From positions 1 to 23,494 of the forward strand of contig JBBDRD010000032.1 in assembly GCA_040905665.1 (NCBI GenBank): a stretch of 23,494 nt of DNA, in the 5' to 3' direction. The notes under the pieces were generated by a model. It saw only the letters and a program-made list of their open reading frames with translations, was not told the origin of the DNA and ran no database searches. Every line of letters begins with the position of its first letter. Position 1 is the stretch's first letter. The position numbers and the translations under genes are program-made. Shown piece by piece: positions 22,359-23,494 of the stretch. Origin of the DNA: DASVCN01 sp040905665 (lineage in GTDB: Bacteria > Deinococcota > Deinococci > Deinococcales > Trueperaceae).

Positions 22359-22364
22359 ATTCTA
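22359..22364 (-). promoter_or_regulatory. Leaderless -10 box of the wecA-wecB operon
   Basis: TAGAAT on the minus strand ends 7 nt before the GTG at 22351, the same layout as folP. It lies in the 98-nt gap after upp. The gap also contains a perfect 12-bp palindrome (CTAACCGGTTAG, 22435-22446) close to the upp stop, without a T-tract. Confidence 0.7.
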
Positions 22365-22449
22365 CGCAGGGCCTCCGAACGCGAGTGCGACATATGACGC
22401 TCATTCCGGTCGTTTGGCGGCTCCTAGCCCGCTCCTAACCGGTTAGTGC

Positions 22450-23079
22450 CTAGCGGGTACCGTAGATCCTATCGCCTGCGTCGCCCAAGCCGGGCACGAT
22501 GTAACCCTTCTCATTCAGCCGCTCGTCACGGGCCGCCAGGATTATCTCGACGTCCGGGTGGTCCTTGTGAACGGTAGCTATCCCCTCAGGCGCTCCCAAA
22601 ATGCAGAGGAGCCGCACGCTGCGCGCACCCAACTCCTTGACAACAGTGATCGCGGCAGCAGCCGAGCCGCCCGTGGCCAGCATCGGGTCGAGCAGGAAAA
22701 CGTCTCGCTCGGCGATATCGGAGGGCAGTTTCTTGTAGTACTCAACGGGTTTTAGAGTAGTGGGATCGCGGTAGAGACCTATGTGTCCCACTCGGGCGCT
22801 CGGTACCAGCGTAAGAAGGCCGTCGACCATCACCAGGCCGGCGCGCAAGATCGCCACGAGGGCGAGCTTCTTGCCGGTGAGTCGCTTGACGGCGGCGGGG
22901 GCCACTGGGGTCTCGACTATTGCATCGGCCAGCGGCAGGTCACGCATCGCTTCGAAGGCCATCAGCATGCTTACCTCGGTGCATAGCGCCCGGAAATCGC
23001 GTACGGCGGTGTCCCGGTCGCGAAGTATCGACAGCTTGTGCTGTACGAGGGGGTGATCGATGACGCGGACTCGCTCCAT
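22450..23079 (-). CDS. upp: Uracil phosphoribosyltransferase
   Basis: Upp salvages uracil, using PRPP to make UMP. The protein has 209 residues, the normal length. Family stretches are VIDHPLVQHKLSILRDRDT at the N-terminus, AILRAGLVMVDGLL, HIGLYRDP and the PRPP-binding loop FLLDPMLATGGSAAAAI. The C-terminal uracil-binding end is YIVPGLGDAGDRIYGTR. The ATG at 23079 has GGAGAG 3 nt upstream. It stands between the wecA-wecB pair and tRNA-Ser, all on the same strand. There is no clear operon partner and no PyrR-type leader that I can see. Confidence 0.96.
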   Translation of the reverse strand: MERVRVIDHPLVQHKLSILRDRDTAVRDFRALCTEVSMLMAFEAMRDLPLADAIVETPVAPAAVKRLTGKKLALVAILRAGLVMVDGLLTLVPSARVGHIGLYRDPTTLKPVEYYKKLPSDIAERDVFLLDPMLATGGSAAAAITVVKELGARSVRLLCILGAPEGIATVHKDHPDVEIILAARDERLNEKGYIVPGLGDAGDRIYGTR

Positions 23080-23190
23080 GGTCTCTCCTGTGGGCCCCGG
23101 GGGTTAGCCGGCGTAGAGCCGCCCCCGGACCCGCTCGTCAAAAAGCAGTGCCCGGGGGCGACAGTACCCCCGACATCGCGGAGGCGATGG

Positions 23191-23280
<90 letters not shown>

Positions 23281-23340
23281 ATGCGCTGCCGCCCAAAACA
23301 ACGTCTTAAGAACTGACGTTACGGCCGTCCAGCAGGCGCA

Positions 23341-23346
23341 AGTATA
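23341..23346 (-). promoter_or_regulatory. Possible -10 box of tRNA-Ser
   Basis: TATACT on the minus strand lies 60 nt upstream of the tRNA 5' end. A weak TGGCGG stands at the 17-nt -35 position (23364-23369). Between box and tRNA is a 6-bp hairpin, AACGTC with GACGTT (23300-23320). No stronger promoter is visible. Confidence 0.4.
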
Positions 23347-23399
23347 CCTCGGGCACGACGCTCCCGCCAGTCGGCCGCCCAACCTGGTCGCTCTCGCTA

Positions 23400-23429
23400 T
23401 TGACTGACCATCGCGGAGCCACATACACT
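23400..23429 (+). promoter_or_regulatory. Promoter of tRNA-Gln
   Basis: TTGACT (23400-23405), an 18-nt spacer and TACACT (23424-23429) form a good sigma-70 promoter. Transcription would begin near 23436, a few bases before the tRNA at 23444, as is usual for stable RNA genes. Confidence 0.75.
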
Positions 23430-23443
23430 AGTCGTCGCATTGT

Positions 23444-23494
23444 TGGCCCATCGTCTAACGGCAGGACAACCGGTTCTGGTCCGGTCGGTCGGGG
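23444..23494 (+). tRNA. tRNA-Gln (anticodon CTG), cut by the window edge
   Basis: The first 51 nt are present. They include acceptor strand TGGCCCA (a 5' T is usual for tRNA-Gln), a D-arm with TCTAACGGCAGGA, and anticodon stem ACCGG/CCGGT around TTCTGGT with anticodon CTG (reads CAG). The 3' part, including the T-arm, lies beyond 23494. Confidence 0.9.

Noticed and set aside
22435..22446. Perfect 12-bp palindrome CTAACCGGTTAG just after the upp stop
   Set aside because: Without a loop or T-tract it is not an intrinsic terminator. A single short palindrome is weak evidence for an operator.
23300..23320. 6-bp hairpin (AACGTC, 9-nt loop, GACGTT) followed on the minus strand by GTTTT
   Set aside because: The stem is short and A/T-containing, and it lies between the presumed tRNA-Ser promoter and the tRNA. 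Termination there would make no sense.

Overview
The window reads as chromosomal DNA of a GC-rich bacterium. Gene content, and a repeated promoter layout in which a TANNNT -10 box sits 6-7 nt before an ATG or GTG start (leaderless mRNA), suggest the Deinococcota, perhaps a Truepera-like lineage. This placement is inference; there is no rRNA or marker gene to test it. Almost all genes are housekeeping. The left 1.1 kb is the accessory part, and nothing is evident in bases 1-151.

Layout. (1) 152-1065, minus strand: a MntA/HepT-type toxin-antitoxin pair directly downstream of what looks like the 5' stump of another gene. (2) 1341-7777, plus strand: branched-chain amino-acid synthesis. A consensus promoter, a 13-residue leader peptide rich in Leu and Val, and a strong intrinsic terminator (a classical attenuator) precede leuC-leuD-leuB, a PLP aminotransferase and ilvD; a ThuA-like gene follows. 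(3) 8615-10166, minus: ispE and ispD (MEP isoprenoid pathway). Divergent from them are a DUF309 gene and a PspC-domain gene. (4) 10889-13950, minus: an odd protein with an E3-binding domain, a long acidic linker and a decayed E2 acyltransferase domain, with a membrane-anchored four-PASTA protein upstream. (5) 14038-16137, plus: an unrecognised gene, a hexapeptide-repeat acyltransferase and a putative lipoprotein. (6) 16041-16937, minus: a ROK sugar kinase lacking the usual zinc cysteines. Across a short regulatory gap with a palindrome, a DUF2203 gene runs the other way. (7) 17598-20082, minus: a metallophosphoesterase and the folate operon folP-folB-folK. (8) 20121-23079, minus: mnaA/wecB and tagO/wecA (translationally coupled, initiating an undecaprenyl-linked surface glycan), then upp. 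(9) tRNA-Ser(CGA) on minus, and the first 51 nt of tRNA-Gln(CTG) on plus at the right edge.

The best regulatory signal is the leu attenuator. The most unusual protein is the E3-binding/pseudo-E2 protein at 10889-12520. Seven genes have TANNNT boxes placed for leaderless transcription. Three genes with strong Shine-Dalgarno sequences (ilvD, the acyltransferase at 14811, the pseudo-E2) show that both initiation modes are used.
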